Shown: piece after piece, positions 35,193-44,210 of the stretch
Layout of the letters: every line of letters starts with the position of its first letter
Numbering within the stretch: the stretch's first letter is position 1
Origin: Pistricoccus aurantiacus
Lineage (GTDB): Bacteria > Pseudomonadota > Gammaproteobacteria > Pseudomonadales > Halomonadaceae
DNA length: 64,000 bases
Reading direction: 5' to 3'
Assembly (NCBI RefSeq): GCF_007954585.1
Contig: NZ_CP042382.1
Location: forward strand, 744,001-808,000
The notes under the pieces: generated by a model
What the model saw: only the letters and a program-made list of their open reading frames with translations
What the model was told of the DNA's origin: nothing
The model's database searches: none
Position numbers and translations under genes: made by a program

Positions 35193-35930
35193 ATGACCTC
35201 CGCCCCCATCCCTCAACTCTCCGCCCCGGACTGGCCAGCGATCGGCCGCATCTCGATCGTCACGAATGACGAGCCTCTGGTACCCATGAGCCTGGCGCCG
35301 TCCCCGATCAAGATGTTTCCCGCCTATGCCAAGCAGGGCATTCCCGGGGCGGTGGATGAGTGCCATGTGCGCGAGGGGGTTTATCGTCGCCTGCTGGCGG
35401 CGGCGCGCGGTCTTCCCCGAGGCATAGGGTTGATCGTGCTGGACGGCTGGCGGCCCTGGCGAGTCCAGCAGTATCTGTTCGATACGCTTTTCGAAGCGAT
35501 CCGAGAGCGATACCCGAACGCGTATGAGGCGCAGCTTCTCGAGCGCACCCGGGAGTTCGTGGCGCTGCCGAGCACCGATCCCGCCGCGCCCAGCCCACAC
35601 CTGACCGGGGGCGCCGTGGACGTGACGCTGAGCGACGCGGATGGCCTGCCGCTGGATATGGGCACCTTGTTCGACGATGCCACGCCGCTTTCCCACACCG
35701 CCTATTTTGAACGCCTGAACGTGTCAGGTGCGTATCAGCGCCGCGTTCGGGATAACCGCCGCCTGCTGTATCACGCCATGAGCGAACAGGGCTTTACCAA
35801 CCTGCCCAGCGAATGGTGGCATTTCGATTTCGGCGATCAGCTCTGGGCCTATTACGGCGACCATTCTCAAGCGATCTACGGTTCGACGGAGCCGCTGCGT
35901 ATCGAGGACCGCTGGCGCCGGCAGCTGTGA
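35193..35930 (+). CDS. ddpX: D-alanyl-D-alanine dipeptidase (VanX/DdpX-type, M15D)
   Basis: A 245-residue M15D zinc peptidase that hydrolyses D-Ala-D-Ala. The zinc motif SxHxxGxAxD appears as SPHLTGGAVDVTLSD and the EWWH motif as PSEWWHFDFGDQ, giving the second His and the general-base Glu. LIVLDGWRPWRVQ matches the family Arg-containing strand. No signal peptide is evident, so it is probably cytoplasmic and recycles or breaks down cell-wall dipeptide. No vanHA-like genes are adjacent, so resistance is not implied. Confidence 0.88.
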   Translation: MTSAPIPQLSAPDWPAIGRISIVTNDEPLVPMSLAPSPIKMFPAYAKQGIPGAVDECHVREGVYRRLLAAARGLPRGIGLIVLDGWRPWRVQQYLFDTLFEAIRERYPNAYEAQLLERTREFVALPSTDPAAPSPHLTGGAVDVTLSDADGLPLDMGTLFDDATPLSHTAYFERLNVSGAYQRRVRDNRRLLYHAMSEQGFTNLPSEWWHFDFGDQLWAYYGDHSQAIYGSTEPLRIEDRWRRQL

Positions 35931-36006
35931 AACCCATCGCGTCAATTAATACTCAGCTAATCCGCCTCAGGCATGCTAAAGGCAAAACTCGTTTGAGGAG
36001 TCAATC

Positions 36007-37923
36007 ATGGGAGTTGCGATAGCTGCCGATCGCGTCAGCGCGGTTCAGCGCTGGCTATGGCCGTTGGCGCTGATAATGCTGATGGCGCTGGGAACGATTC
36101 AGGCGACTCAAGCCCAGGAGTTTCTGCCGCCGGATGAAGCCTTCAAGCTAGACCTCGGCCAGCAGGATAATGAGCTGATCGCGCACTTCGAGGTGACCCC
36201 GGGCTACTATCTGTATCGCGAGCGGCTGAGCGTGGAAACCGCCGACGGCGCCATTGAAGAGCTGAATCTTCCCGACGGCGATATCATCGAGGATGAGTAT
36301 TTTGGACGTTCCGAGGTGTATCACCGGGACGTGACCCTGCGCGCCGCGCTGGACGGCGCTCGAAGCGCCACTCTGACCTGGCAGGGCTGCGCCGAGGCGG
36401 GACTCTGCTATCCGCCCCAGCGACGCAGCATCGAGCTTGACGAGGTACCCGAAGCATCTGATGCCTTGCTGGCAAGCCTCGCGAACGGCTCTAACGTTGC
36501 CAGCGACGAAGGCGATAAAACGTCGGAGGCAGCCGAGACCTCAACAAATCCTCGCGAAAACACTCTAGGAGAAGATCAGCGTCTGGCCGCGCAGCTGGCG
36601 GATGGCCAGTCTCTGTGGTTTCTGGCGGCGTTCTTCGGCATGGGATTGCTGTTGACCTTCACGCCCTGCGTGCTGCCGATGATCCCGATCCTCTCCAGCC
36701 TGGTGGTGGGGAGTCAGCGTGATGCCAAGCATCCTATGCTGGGCGGGCTGGTGCTGTCCCTGGCCTTCGTGATTCCCATGGCGCTGACCTACTCGCTGCT
36801 GGGGGTCGCCGCCGCTCTGGCCGGCGCCAATCTCCAGGCGCTGTTCCAGAATCCGATCTTCATCGGTACCTTCGCCGGGCTCTTCGTGGTGCTGGCTCTG
36901 GCCATGTTTGGTCTCTTCGAGCTGAATCTGCCGACGTTCCTGCGTAACCGTCTGGGTCAGATCCAGCAGCGTCAACACGGCGGCCATCTGGGCGGTGCCG
37001 CGGCCATGGGGGTGCTCTCCGCGCTGCTGGTCGGTCCCTGCATGACCGCGCCCCTGGCGGGAGCGCTTCTGTATATTGCCGAGAGCGGTGACGCCTGGCA
37101 GGGCGGCCTGGCGCTCCTGGCTCTGGGCCTGGGCATGGGGGCACCCTTGCTCCTGGTGGGCATGATCGGTCCCCGGCTGCTGCCTCGCCCGGGTTCCTGG
37201 ATGGTAAGGGTTCGCGCCCTGTTCGGCTTCGTGCTGCTGGGCATGGCGATCTGGTTCGCCGATCGGGTGCTACCGGGTTCAATCGTTCTAGGCTTATGGG
37301 GCGCGCTGATCCTCAGCCTGGCCCTGGCGCTCTGGCAGATGGCAAAAACCGCCCCGGACGAAGAAACCATGCCCCTGGCCATGATCAGCCGCAGCGCCGG
37401 CGCCGTCCTTGGTCTCTGGGGAATTGTCTTGATCGTCGGCGCCGCCGGAGGAAGTAAAGACCCGTTCCAGCCCTTGGCATTCCTGGCTGGCAGCGGCGGC
37501 GGCCAGTCCGTGGCGCCAACCGGCGGCGCTCCTCTACCCTTCGAGATCATCGACGGTCAGAAGGAACTGCAGGCGCGTCTGATCCAGGCGTCGAATCAGG
37601 ATCAGTGGACCCTGCTGGAGTTCACCGCGGACTGGTGTATCTCCTGCGAGGTGATCGAGAAAGAAGTCTTCGGCGACTCCCGGGTACAGCAGGCGTTGGC
37701 TCAGGTGCAGCGTCTAAGCGAGGACGTGACGAAAAATACCCCCACCGATCAGGCGATAATGCGCGACCAGGAGGTGCTGGGCCCGCCGACTTTGATGCTT
37801 TTCGGTCCGGATGGCGAGGAACGTCGCGATCTGCGAGTGATCGGTGAGCTGAGCGCCGAGGAATTTCTCGAGCGCCTGGAACAGGCTCGAGACGGTTTAT
37901 CCGCCACGGGAGATCCGGCATGA
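36007..37923 (+). CDS. dsbD: Thiol:disulfide interchange protein DsbD
   Basis: Transmembrane reductant carrier from cytoplasmic thioredoxin to the periplasm. It has a signal sequence (about residues 14-36), an N-terminal DsbD-alpha domain with Cys pair in WQGCAEAGLCYPP, eight membrane helices with TPCVLPMIP and GPCMTAPLAG, and a C-terminal thioredoxin-like domain with DWCISCEVIEKEVF. All six redox cysteines are therefore present in 638 residues. It heads an operon with the TlpA-like gene (4-bp overlap) and dsbG. Confidence 0.93.
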   Translation: MGVAIAADRVSAVQRWLWPLALIMLMALGTIQATQAQEFLPPDEAFKLDLGQQDNELIAHFEVTPGYYLYRERLSVETADGAIEELNLPDGDIIEDEYFGRSEVYHRDVTLRAALDGARSATLTWQGCAEAGLCYPPQRRSIELDEVPEASDALLASLANGSNVASDEGDKTSEAAETSTNPRENTLGEDQRLAAQLADGQSLWFLAAFFGMGLLLTFTPCVLPMIPILSSLVVGSQRDAKHPMLGGLVLSLAFVIPMALTYSLLGVAAALAGANLQALFQNPIFIGTFAGLFVVLALAMFGLFELNLPTFLRNRLGQIQQRQHGGHLGGAAAMGVLSALLVGPCMTAPLAGALLYIAESGDAWQGGLALLALGLGMGAPLLLVGMIGPRLLPRPGSWMVRVRALFGFVLLGMAIWFADRVLPGSIVLGLWGALILSLALALWQMAKTAPDEETMPLAMISRSAGAVLGLWGIVLIVGAAGGSKDPFQPLAFLAGSGGGQSVAPTGGAPLPFEIIDGQKELQARLIQASNQDQWTLLEFTADWCISCEVIEKEVFGDSRVQQALAQVQRLSEDVTKNTPTDQAIMRDQEVLGPPTLMLFGPDGEERRDLRVIGELSAEEFLERLEQARDGLSATGDPA

Positions 37924-38741
37924 CGATGCTTGAGCAGAGTGTGGCCTTGGGGCCAGTGGCAATCAGCCTGGGGCGGCTGTTGATCCTGGCTGCCTTTCTC
38001 GTCGCCTTGCTGGTCGGAGCACTACTAGGCCGGCGGCAGCGTACCAGCATCGGTGATACCCTGTTCGCCACGCTTCTGGTAGCGATAATCGGCGCCCGCC
38101 TGGCCTTCCTGGCGCGCTACTGGGACAGCTACACCGGCCCCTTCGAGATGCTGGATATCCGCGATGGCGGCTTCGATATTCTCGGCGGGCTGATCGCCGG
38201 GCTGGCTTACGCTGCCTGGCGTTTCTACCGCGTTCCGGCGCAGCGTCGCGCGCTCATTGGTGCCCTGGTCAGTGGCCTGCTGATATGGGGCGTCACCGCC
38301 GGTAGCCTGATGATAATGGTCGATCAATCCCGTCCGTTGCCGGCCATCGCCCTGGAAACTCTCGACGGTCGGGGCACGGATCTCGTTACGCTTCATGAGT
38401 CGACCGGCGAGCCCATGGTGGTCAATCTCTGGGCCACCTGGTGCCCGCCCTGCCGTCGGGAAATGCCGCTGCTGGGCAAGGCGCAACGGCGGGAAGACGC
38501 AGTGACCTTCGTCTTCGTTAACCAGGGAGAATCCTCGTCTCGGGTGCGCGTCTATCTGAACGAGGAATCTCTTGGCCTCGACAATGTGCTGCTCGATCCT
38601 CCCTTGGCCTTGGGCGAGCGGGTCGGCGCCATGGGCATGCCCACCACCTTGTTCTACGATGCCCGGGGGCAACTGGTGGATACCCACTTCGGCGAGCTTT
38701 CCAGGGCAACCCTGGCCCGAGGTCTTGAGCAGCTTCGCTGA
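37920..38741 (+). CDS. TlpA-like thioredoxin with Lgt-like membrane domain
   Basis: A 273-residue protein. The first ~135 residues hold four hydrophobic helices resembling prolipoprotein diacylglyceryl transferase (Lgt) (LLVAIIGARLAFLARYW, DIRDGGFDILGGL), but the catalytic context is reduced, so transferase activity is unlikely. The rest is a periplasmic thioredoxin domain with LWATWCPPCRREMPLL (CPPC) and MGMPTTLFYD (cis-Pro). It is probably reduced by DsbD and supports DsbG-type disulfide isomerisation or cytochrome maturation. GTGA/ATGA-type overlap with dsbD shows coupling. Confidence 0.85.
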   Translation: MTMLEQSVALGPVAISLGRLLILAAFLVALLVGALLGRRQRTSIGDTLFATLLVAIIGARLAFLARYWDSYTGPFEMLDIRDGGFDILGGLIAGLAYAAWRFYRVPAQRRALIGALVSGLLIWGVTAGSLMIMVDQSRPLPAIALETLDGRGTDLVTLHESTGEPMVVNLWATWCPPCRREMPLLGKAQRREDAVTFVFVNQGESSSRVRVYLNEESLGLDNVLLDPPLALGERVGAMGMPTTLFYDARGQLVDTHFGELSRATLARGLEQLR

Positions 38742-38812
38742 GCGTGTCTCCACGCTTCATTCATACGGTTGATTCGCTGCCCTTCAACCGCCTATCCACA
38801 AGAGGAACTTGC

Positions 38813-39604
38813 ATGAGTCCTACCTTTTGCCGTTCGCGGCTCGTTCTACCCTTGACCGCTGGCCTGCTGACGCTTGGCCTGATAACCGGTCAGGCGCAGG
38901 CCCAGGAGCAATCCTCGAACCTGCCCGCGCCGATTCAGTTTCTGACTACTCAAGGGCTCGAAGTGCACGGTACCTTCGAGGCACCCGGCGATCTGACCGG
39001 CTACGCCGCCAGCGTGCAGGGTCAGCCGATGGCGGTCTATCTCACCGGCGACGGCAAGCACGCGATTATCGGCAACCTGATCGACGCGGAAGGCAACAAC
39101 CTTTCCAGCGAGCCCCTGGAAAAGCTCGTCAGCGGGCCGAAGAACGCCGAGAACTGGGCGCAGCTGGAAGACAGCGCCTGGATCCAGGATGGCGACAAGA
39201 ACGCCCCGCGAATCCTGTACGTGTTCACCGATCCCAACTGCCCTTACTGCAAGAAATTCTGGGAGGAAGCACGGCCCTGGATCGAATCCGGCGACGTGCA
39301 GATGCGCCATATCATGATCGGCATCCTGCGTCCGGACAGCTCGGACAAGGCCGCCGCCCTGCTGGCTGCGGACGACCCCGAACAGGCGCTGAACGATTAC
39401 TACCTGGAAGACGATCAGAAACCCACGTCCCAGCCCACGGAAACGGCCAAGGAAAAGGTGGAGGATAACAACCGGCTGATGAAAGACGCCGAGCTCTACG
39501 CCACTCCGACGATCTTTTACCGGAATGGCGACGAGGTCGGGGTCGCTCAGGGCGTCCCCCAGGGAGACAAGATGGAAGAGGTAATGGGCAGCGCCAGGCC
39601 TTGA
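38813..39604 (+). CDS. dsbG: Thiol:disulfide interchange protein DsbG
   Basis: Periplasmic disulfide isomerase/chaperone, 263 residues. A signal peptide (LPLTAGLLTLGLITGQAQA) precedes the dimerisation domain (LPAPIQFLTTQGLEVHGTFEAPG), and the thioredoxin domain carries VFTDPNCPYCKKFWEEARPW (CPYC) and TPTIFYRNGDEVG (cis-Pro Thr-Pro). I choose ATG 38813 behind AAGAGGAA; an in-frame ATG at 38744 lacks support. It follows the TlpA-like gene by 71 bp. A cluster dsbD-tlpA-dsbG-two-component system also occurs in Pseudomonas. Confidence 0.92.
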   Translation: MSPTFCRSRLVLPLTAGLLTLGLITGQAQAQEQSSNLPAPIQFLTTQGLEVHGTFEAPGDLTGYAASVQGQPMAVYLTGDGKHAIIGNLIDAEGNNLSSEPLEKLVSGPKNAENWAQLEDSAWIQDGDKNAPRILYVFTDPNCPYCKKFWEEARPWIESGDVQMRHIMIGILRPDSSDKAAALLAADDPEQALNDYYLEDDQKPTSQPTETAKEKVEDNNRLMKDAELYATPTIFYRNGDEVGVAQGVPQGDKMEEVMGSARP

Positions 39605-39606
39605 GC

Positions 39607-40911
39607 CTATTCGACAGGTAGGATCAGCCGGGCTTCGAAGCCGCCTTGTGCCGGGGTGGCGAAGCTCAGCTCGCCCCCGGCGCGCTGAGCGATGGCGGCG
39701 ACGATCGCCAGCCCCAGGCCGCTGCCCTGCTGCTTGCCGGCACGCCAGAAGCGCTCGGCCAGATGAGCCAGCGCCTCCTGAGGCGGTCCGCTGCCCGCAT
39801 CGCGCACCGTGACGGTAATCCAGTGCTGATCCGAGCACGAAGCCTCCAGAACAACCGGCCGATCTCCCGGGCCATGGGTCAGAGCATTGACGATCAGGTT
39901 GCGCATCGCCGTGACTGCCAGCTCTCGAGGCAGCGCCAGGCGCACCGACGGCCAGGTCGCCGGCAACTCGAAACGCTCGGGTGCGCCACCACAGTCCGCC
40001 AAGGCCAGAGCCATCACTTCCGCCAGGGAGCTGGCGGTCTCGGCACCGAAGCCCGCCCGACCTTCCACCCGAGCCAGCATCAGTAGCTGGTCCAGCGTGC
40101 TCCCCAGTCGACCGACCCCGAGCTCTGCCTGACTCAAGGCCTGCTGAACCGCGTCTCCCTCGAGCCGTCGCGCCACCTGCAGATGGGTCTTGATGCCGGT
40201 CAATGGCGTGCGCAGTTCGTGAGCCGCATCGTCGGTGAAGCGCTGCTCCCGCTCGATGGTGCGGCGAATGCGCGCGAGCAGATCGTTGAAGGCCTGAATC
40301 AGCGGATGCAGTTCTCCGGGCAGGCCCTGCACCGGCAAAGGTGCCAGGTCTTCCGGGTTCCGCCGCCTCAAGCCTTCCTGCAATCGCGCCAAGGGACGCA
40401 GGCCCCGCAGCACCCCCAACCATATCGCCACCAGGCTACCCAGCAGGGCAACGACGAAGGGCACCGCCGCCACGGTGATTACATCCCGCAGCAACCGATT
40501 GCGTTCGCCCAAGCGATCCGCAGTGGTGATCGTCAATCCGCTACGCCGCAGAGTGAAGACCCGCCAGGTGGCGCCGTCCATGTCCCGATAGGCATAGCCG
40601 GGACGATCGCTGGACAGCAGCTGATCAAGCTCCACATGGGTGCGTGCGATCACCTTGCCGCCGGGAGCGATCACCTGACAGGCCAGGCCCTGGGTAGCGG
40701 GAATCGAGAAATTGCGTCGCGCCGTCGTCCAGGTATCCGGCGGCAGCTGCTCCATCAGCCCCGCCACCATGCGGGCGGACTGGGCGAGCCGGTGATCCAG
40801 GGTTTTCTCGACCTCCCGATGAAGGTCCTGCATCAGCCAGGCCGCCGCCACTCCCCACAGCAGCACCAGGGTCAGCCCCAGGGTCAGCAACAGGCGGGTA
40901 CGCAGTTTCAC
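39607..40911 (-). CDS. Sensor histidine kinase (QseC/PmrB-like)
   Basis: A 434-residue membrane kinase. Two helices (about residues 7-26 and 146-165) flank a ~120-residue periplasmic sensor. Then come HAMP, the H-box FTDDAAHELRTPLTGIKTHL, the N-box RNLIVNALTHG, and the ATP-lid motifs DAGSGPPQEAL and GSGLGLAIV. It phosphorylates the response regulator coded upstream, with a 4-bp gene overlap. It converges with the dsb operon (2 bp between stops); this arrangement suggests control of periplasmic thiol redox, but no binding site was identified. Confidence 0.92.
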   Translation of the reverse strand: MKLRTRLLLTLGLTLVLLWGVAAAWLMQDLHREVEKTLDHRLAQSARMVAGLMEQLPPDTWTTARRNFSIPATQGLACQVIAPGGKVIARTHVELDQLLSSDRPGYAYRDMDGATWRVFTLRRSGLTITTADRLGERNRLLRDVITVAAVPFVVALLGSLVAIWLGVLRGLRPLARLQEGLRRRNPEDLAPLPVQGLPGELHPLIQAFNDLLARIRRTIEREQRFTDDAAHELRTPLTGIKTHLQVARRLEGDAVQQALSQAELGVGRLGSTLDQLLMLARVEGRAGFGAETASSLAEVMALALADCGGAPERFELPATWPSVRLALPRELAVTAMRNLIVNALTHGPGDRPVVLEASCSDQHWITVTVRDAGSGPPQEALAHLAERFWRAGKQQGSGLGLAIVAAIAQRAGGELSFATPAQGGFEARLILPVE

Positions 40912-41606
40912 GCCCGGGCTCCGTCCGGCTCGGGTGCCCGCACCGCCTCCGGCGGGCCGAGCCGGTATCCCAGGCCGCGCACCGTCTCGATCACGCCGCT
41001 GCCCAGCTTGCGCCGCAAGTAATGAATGTGCACATTGAGCACGTTGCTTTCCGTCTCGTCGTTCAGGCCGTACAGGCTGGCCCGCAGCTGTTCCGCGGAG
41101 AGTACTCGCTTGGGCGCCTGCAGGAAGGCTTCCAGCAGCAGCAGTTCCCGGCGCGCCAGGGCGACCTGCTGCCCCGCCACGCTGACGCTGCGCGCCTGGA
41201 TGTCGAAACGCAGCGGCCCATGCTCGATGGTCGGGCTGGAGCGTCCCGCCGCCCGGCGCAGCAGCGCCTGCAGCCGGGCCACCAGTTCATCCAGATCGAA
41301 GGGCTTGATCAGATAGTCATCCGCCCCTTCGTTGAGTCCGGCGACCCTATCCTCGACGCTATCCCTGGCGGTCAGCAGCAGTACCGGCGTGGTGACGCCG
41401 GCAGCGCGCCATTCCCCGAGCAGGCTCAAGCCGTCGCCTTCCGGCAGGCGGCGATCCAGCACGACGATATCGCTGGGTAGCGCCTGGAAAGCGCGACGGG
41501 CCGCCTCTAGCCCATCGACGTGATCCACGGTGAAGTCGTGGGACTCGAGCCCCGCCTGGATGCCCGAGGCTACTAGAGGGTCATCTTCCACCAGCAACAC
41601 ATGCAT
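40908..41606 (-). CDS. Two-component response regulator, OmpR/QseB-type
   Basis: A 232-residue regulator: receiver domain with acidic pocket ED in LLVEDDPLVAS, phospho-acceptor Asp in SDIVVLDRRLPEGDG and Lys in DDYLIKPFD, and a C-terminal winged helix (RELLLLEAFLQAPKRVLSAEQLR, then ESNVLNVHIHYLRRKLG). ATG 41606 (MHVLLVEDD) is the natural start, the upstream extension being non-homologous. It overlaps the kinase gene by 4 bp and is divergent from the operon at 41759. Confidence 0.92.
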   Translation of the reverse strand: MHVLLVEDDPLVASGIQAGLESHDFTVDHVDGLEAARRAFQALPSDIVVLDRRLPEGDGLSLLGEWRAAGVTTPVLLLTARDSVEDRVAGLNEGADDYLIKPFDLDELVARLQALLRRAAGRSSPTIEHGPLRFDIQARSVSVAGQQVALARRELLLLEAFLQAPKRVLSAEQLRASLYGLNDETESNVLNVHIHYLRRKLGSGVIETVRGLGYRLGPPEAVRAPEPDGARA

Positions 41607-41758
41607 GAGAGACAGTTCCTCTATTTGCGTTATAACGATACGATCGCCATCGGCGATGATAAGACAAAGATAATCCAGGTTATCGTCCTGCCCGACCAGG
41701 GCTGGCAGGATAAAACCACGCCCGGCCAAAAAGAACTGCTCGATGCAAAGGAATGCTC

Positions 41759-42823
41759 ATGACCCAGGATAAGGTTACGTCCAGCGAGCAACGTCGGCGT
41801 ATCATCACCCAGATGGAAGAGACATTTTCTTTTCCCGCCGGCCAAGTGGCCGGCCTTGCCTCGCCGCTGTCTCATCTGACCGATGCACACGCCGACCGGC
41901 TGCCACGGCCAGGCCACGGCGCTACCCTGGAGCGCTGGCAGAGCCTGGCGGAGGTGGCCGCGGTCGATCTTGCCTTGGTCAAGCTGTTCGAGGGACATAC
42001 AGACGCCTTGGCGATCATCGCCGAACTGGGCGCTGAGCATGACGTGCCCGCGGACGCCCAGTGGGGCATGTGGGCGGCGGAGCCGCCGTTTGCTCGGGTC
42101 GTCATCGCCCCTCACGACGCCGATGCTTCGGGCCAGGAAGTTAGGATCAGCGGACGCAAGGCCTGGTGCTCCGGGGCGCCGGTGCTGTCTCATGGTCTGA
42201 TGACCGCCTGGCAGGGAGATCGCCAGCGTCTGGTGGCGGTGGCTCTGGATCGGCCCGGTGTGGAGATTACTGATCAAGGCTGGGAAGCGGTAGGCATGGC
42301 GGCTACCGCCAGCATGGAGGTGGTCTTCGACGAAGCTCGTGCCTGGCTGGTCGGCCCGACGGATGGCTATCTCGAACGCTCGGGATTCTGGCAGGGAGGC
42401 GCCGGTATCGCTGCCTGCTGGTTCGGCGGCGCGCGTCGGCTGGGCGACTACCTGCACGAACGGGCAACGAAGGGCGGCGACGCCCATCTGTTGGCCCATC
42501 TTGGCGCGGTGGATGTGGCCCTGGAAAGCGCCGCGGCGCTATTGCGGGACACCGCCGCCTGGATCGACGCCCATCCTCAGGCAAGCGCCAAGCGCGTGGC
42601 CCTGCGTGCCCGGGCGGGTATCGAGGTAAGCGTGGAAACCGTTATCCATCATGTCGGTCGCGCCTTGGGCGCCGGCCCTTACTGTCGCGACCCGGCCTTC
42701 GCCCGGCGCATGGCCGACCTGCCGGTATTCGTCCGCCAAAGCCACGGACAGCGGGATCTGGAAGCCTTGGGCCGGGCACTGCTGGAAGATGCGCCAACCC
42801 CGCGCTGGAGCCTAGCGCCGTGA
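41759..42823 (+). CDS. Acyl-CoA-dehydrogenase-like protein
   Basis: A 354-residue flavoenzyme-like protein with the acyl-CoA dehydrogenase fold: a central beta-domain (PPFARVVIAPHD, GRKAWCSGAPVLSHGLMTAW, EAVGMAATASMEVVFDEARAW) and a C-terminal helix bundle (AAWIDAHPQASAKRVALRAR, VETVIHHVGRALGAGPYC). It is shorter than standard ACADs (~380-400) and the usual catalytic Glu-bearing segment is not obvious, so the substrate may be carried or unusual. ATG 41759 is used because AAAGGA is 6 bases upstream. It leads a four-gene unit and overlaps the deacetylase gene by 4 bp (GTGA). Confidence 0.82.
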   Translation: MTQDKVTSSEQRRRIITQMEETFSFPAGQVAGLASPLSHLTDAHADRLPRPGHGATLERWQSLAEVAAVDLALVKLFEGHTDALAIIAELGAEHDVPADAQWGMWAAEPPFARVVIAPHDADASGQEVRISGRKAWCSGAPVLSHGLMTAWQGDRQRLVAVALDRPGVEITDQGWEAVGMAATASMEVVFDEARAWLVGPTDGYLERSGFWQGGAGIAACWFGGARRLGDYLHERATKGGDAHLLAHLGAVDVALESAAALLRDTAAWIDAHPQASAKRVALRARAGIEVSVETVIHHVGRALGAGPYCRDPAFARRMADLPVFVRQSHGQRDLEALGRALLEDAPTPRWSLAP

Positions 42824-43569
42824 GCCGGCGGATCGTAGGCGAAGGCACTCCGGAAAGCCACTGGGCTGCCTGGCCAGCGATGGAAGCCTGGCCTCGAGTC
42901 GATGCTGCCACCTTGGTACCGCCGGAGTGTCGCGCCGTGGTAGTGGCGCCGCATCCGGACGACGAGGTATTGGGCTGCGCCGGCCTGATGATGCAGCTGG
43001 CCGCGCTGGATCGGGAGCTATTGCTGATCGGCGTGACCGACGGCACCGGCAGCCACCCCGGCTCCCGCCAATGGCCGCCGCAGCGTCTGGCCAAGGTGCG
43101 CCCCCGGGAGAGCGCCCAGGCCATGCAGCGCTTGGGGCTGGGCCGGGTGCCGGTAATTCGCGCGGGGATTGCGGATACCCGCGTCGAGATGGAGCGAACG
43201 CAGCTGGCTAGCCTGCTGAAAGCGCGGCTGCGCGCTAACGATGTGCTGCTGACCACCTGGCGTCAGGATGGCCATCCGGACCACGAAGCCACTGGCCGAA
43301 CCTGTGCCGAAGTGGCCGAACGCAAGGGCTGCACCCTGATCGAACTGCCGATCTGGACCTGGCACTGGTCAGCGCCGGGCGACTCGCGGGTACCCTGGCA
43401 TCGCGCCCGACGCATTCCGCTAAGCCAGATCCAACAAGAGGCCAAGCGCGCCGCCATTGGCGCCCACGCCAGCCAGCTGTCGCCGGATACAACTACCGGC
43501 CAAGGCGCGATCCTGACGCCGGCGACCCTGGCCCGGCTGCTGCGTCCCTTCGAGGTAGTCTTCCTATGA
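42820..43569 (+). CDS. PIG-L/LmbE-family deacetylase
   Basis: A 249-residue zinc deacetylase of the LmbE/PIG-L family, which removes N-acetyl groups from GlcNAc-type substrates. The zinc motif HPDDE is in VVVAPHPDDEVLGCAG, and the downstream HxxH-type ligand region is WRQDGHPDHEATGRT. It is coupled by 4-bp overlaps to the genes on both sides. With a methyltransferase and a glycosyltransferase next door, it may deacetylate a sugar intermediate; the substrate is unknown. Confidence 0.9.
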   Translation: MSRRIVGEGTPESHWAAWPAMEAWPRVDAATLVPPECRAVVVAPHPDDEVLGCAGLMMQLAALDRELLLIGVTDGTGSHPGSRQWPPQRLAKVRPRESAQAMQRLGLGRVPVIRAGIADTRVEMERTQLASLLKARLRANDVLLTTWRQDGHPDHEATGRTCAEVAERKGCTLIELPIWTWHWSAPGDSRVPWHRARRIPLSQIQQEAKRAAIGAHASQLSPDTTTGQGAILTPATLARLLRPFEVVFL

Positions 43570-44165
43570 GCTTCACGCCGGAAGATTTCGCGCGGCTCTA
43601 CGCCACCCATCGGGACCCTTGGGGCTACGAGCGCCATTGGTATGAAAGCCGCAAGCGCGCCCTGACCTTGGCCATGCTCACCCGCCGCCATTACCCGCGC
43701 ATCTTCGAACCCGGCTGTTCCATCGGGGTGTTGAGCGAAGCCTTGGTCGAGCGCTGCGACGCCTTTCTCGGCTGGGACGTAAGCGCAAGCGCCATCGATG
43801 CCGCCAAGCGCCGTTTGCAAGGCTATCCGCAGGCGCGCCTGGAATGCCATGCGCTTCCGGAAGCCTGGCCCCAGGGCCGCTTCGATCTGATCGTCTTCAG
43901 CGAGCTGGGGTATTTTCTCGATCGGGCCGGCTTGCGGCGCGTCATCGAGCAGGTCTCCCGCAGCCTGGCACCGGACGGCGAGCTGCTGGCCTGTCACTGG
44001 CGTCACCCCATCGAGGGCGGGGAACTCGGTGGTGACGAGGTGCATAGGCAACTCGCGAGACAACTTGGCTTGCCCTGCCTGGCTCGGCATCGAGAGAAGG
44101 ATTTACTGCTCGAGCTGTGGTCCCGGGATGAGCGCTCCCCGGCCCGGCGGGAAGGGCTGATCTGA
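43566..44165 (+). CDS. SAM-dependent methyltransferase, NodS-like
   Basis: A 199-residue class I methyltransferase with motif I as IFEPGCSIGVLSEAL, motif II-type GWDVSASAIDAAKRR and FDLIVFSELGYFLDRA. The N-terminal DPWGYERHWYESRK resembles the NodS family, whose members N-methylate a free amino group on a sugar (in nodulation factors after NodB deacetylation). Deacetylase followed by N-methyltransferase is the same logic here. Overlaps the deacetylase gene by 4 bp. Confidence 0.88.
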   Translation: MSFTPEDFARLYATHRDPWGYERHWYESRKRALTLAMLTRRHYPRIFEPGCSIGVLSEALVERCDAFLGWDVSASAIDAAKRRLQGYPQARLECHALPEAWPQGRFDLIVFSELGYFLDRAGLRRVIEQVSRSLAPDGELLACHWRHPIEGGELGGDEVHRQLARQLGLPCLARHREKDLLLELWSRDERSPARREGLI

Positions 44166-44210
44166 ATCCTGGCTTAACAAGAACATCAACGACACAAGGA
44201 GGTGTACTCC

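Noticed and set aside
35193-35930. Vancomycin resistance meaning of the VanX-like gene
   Set aside because: No VanH/VanA-type ligase or regulator is nearby; it fits the chromosomal DdpX type of dipeptidase.
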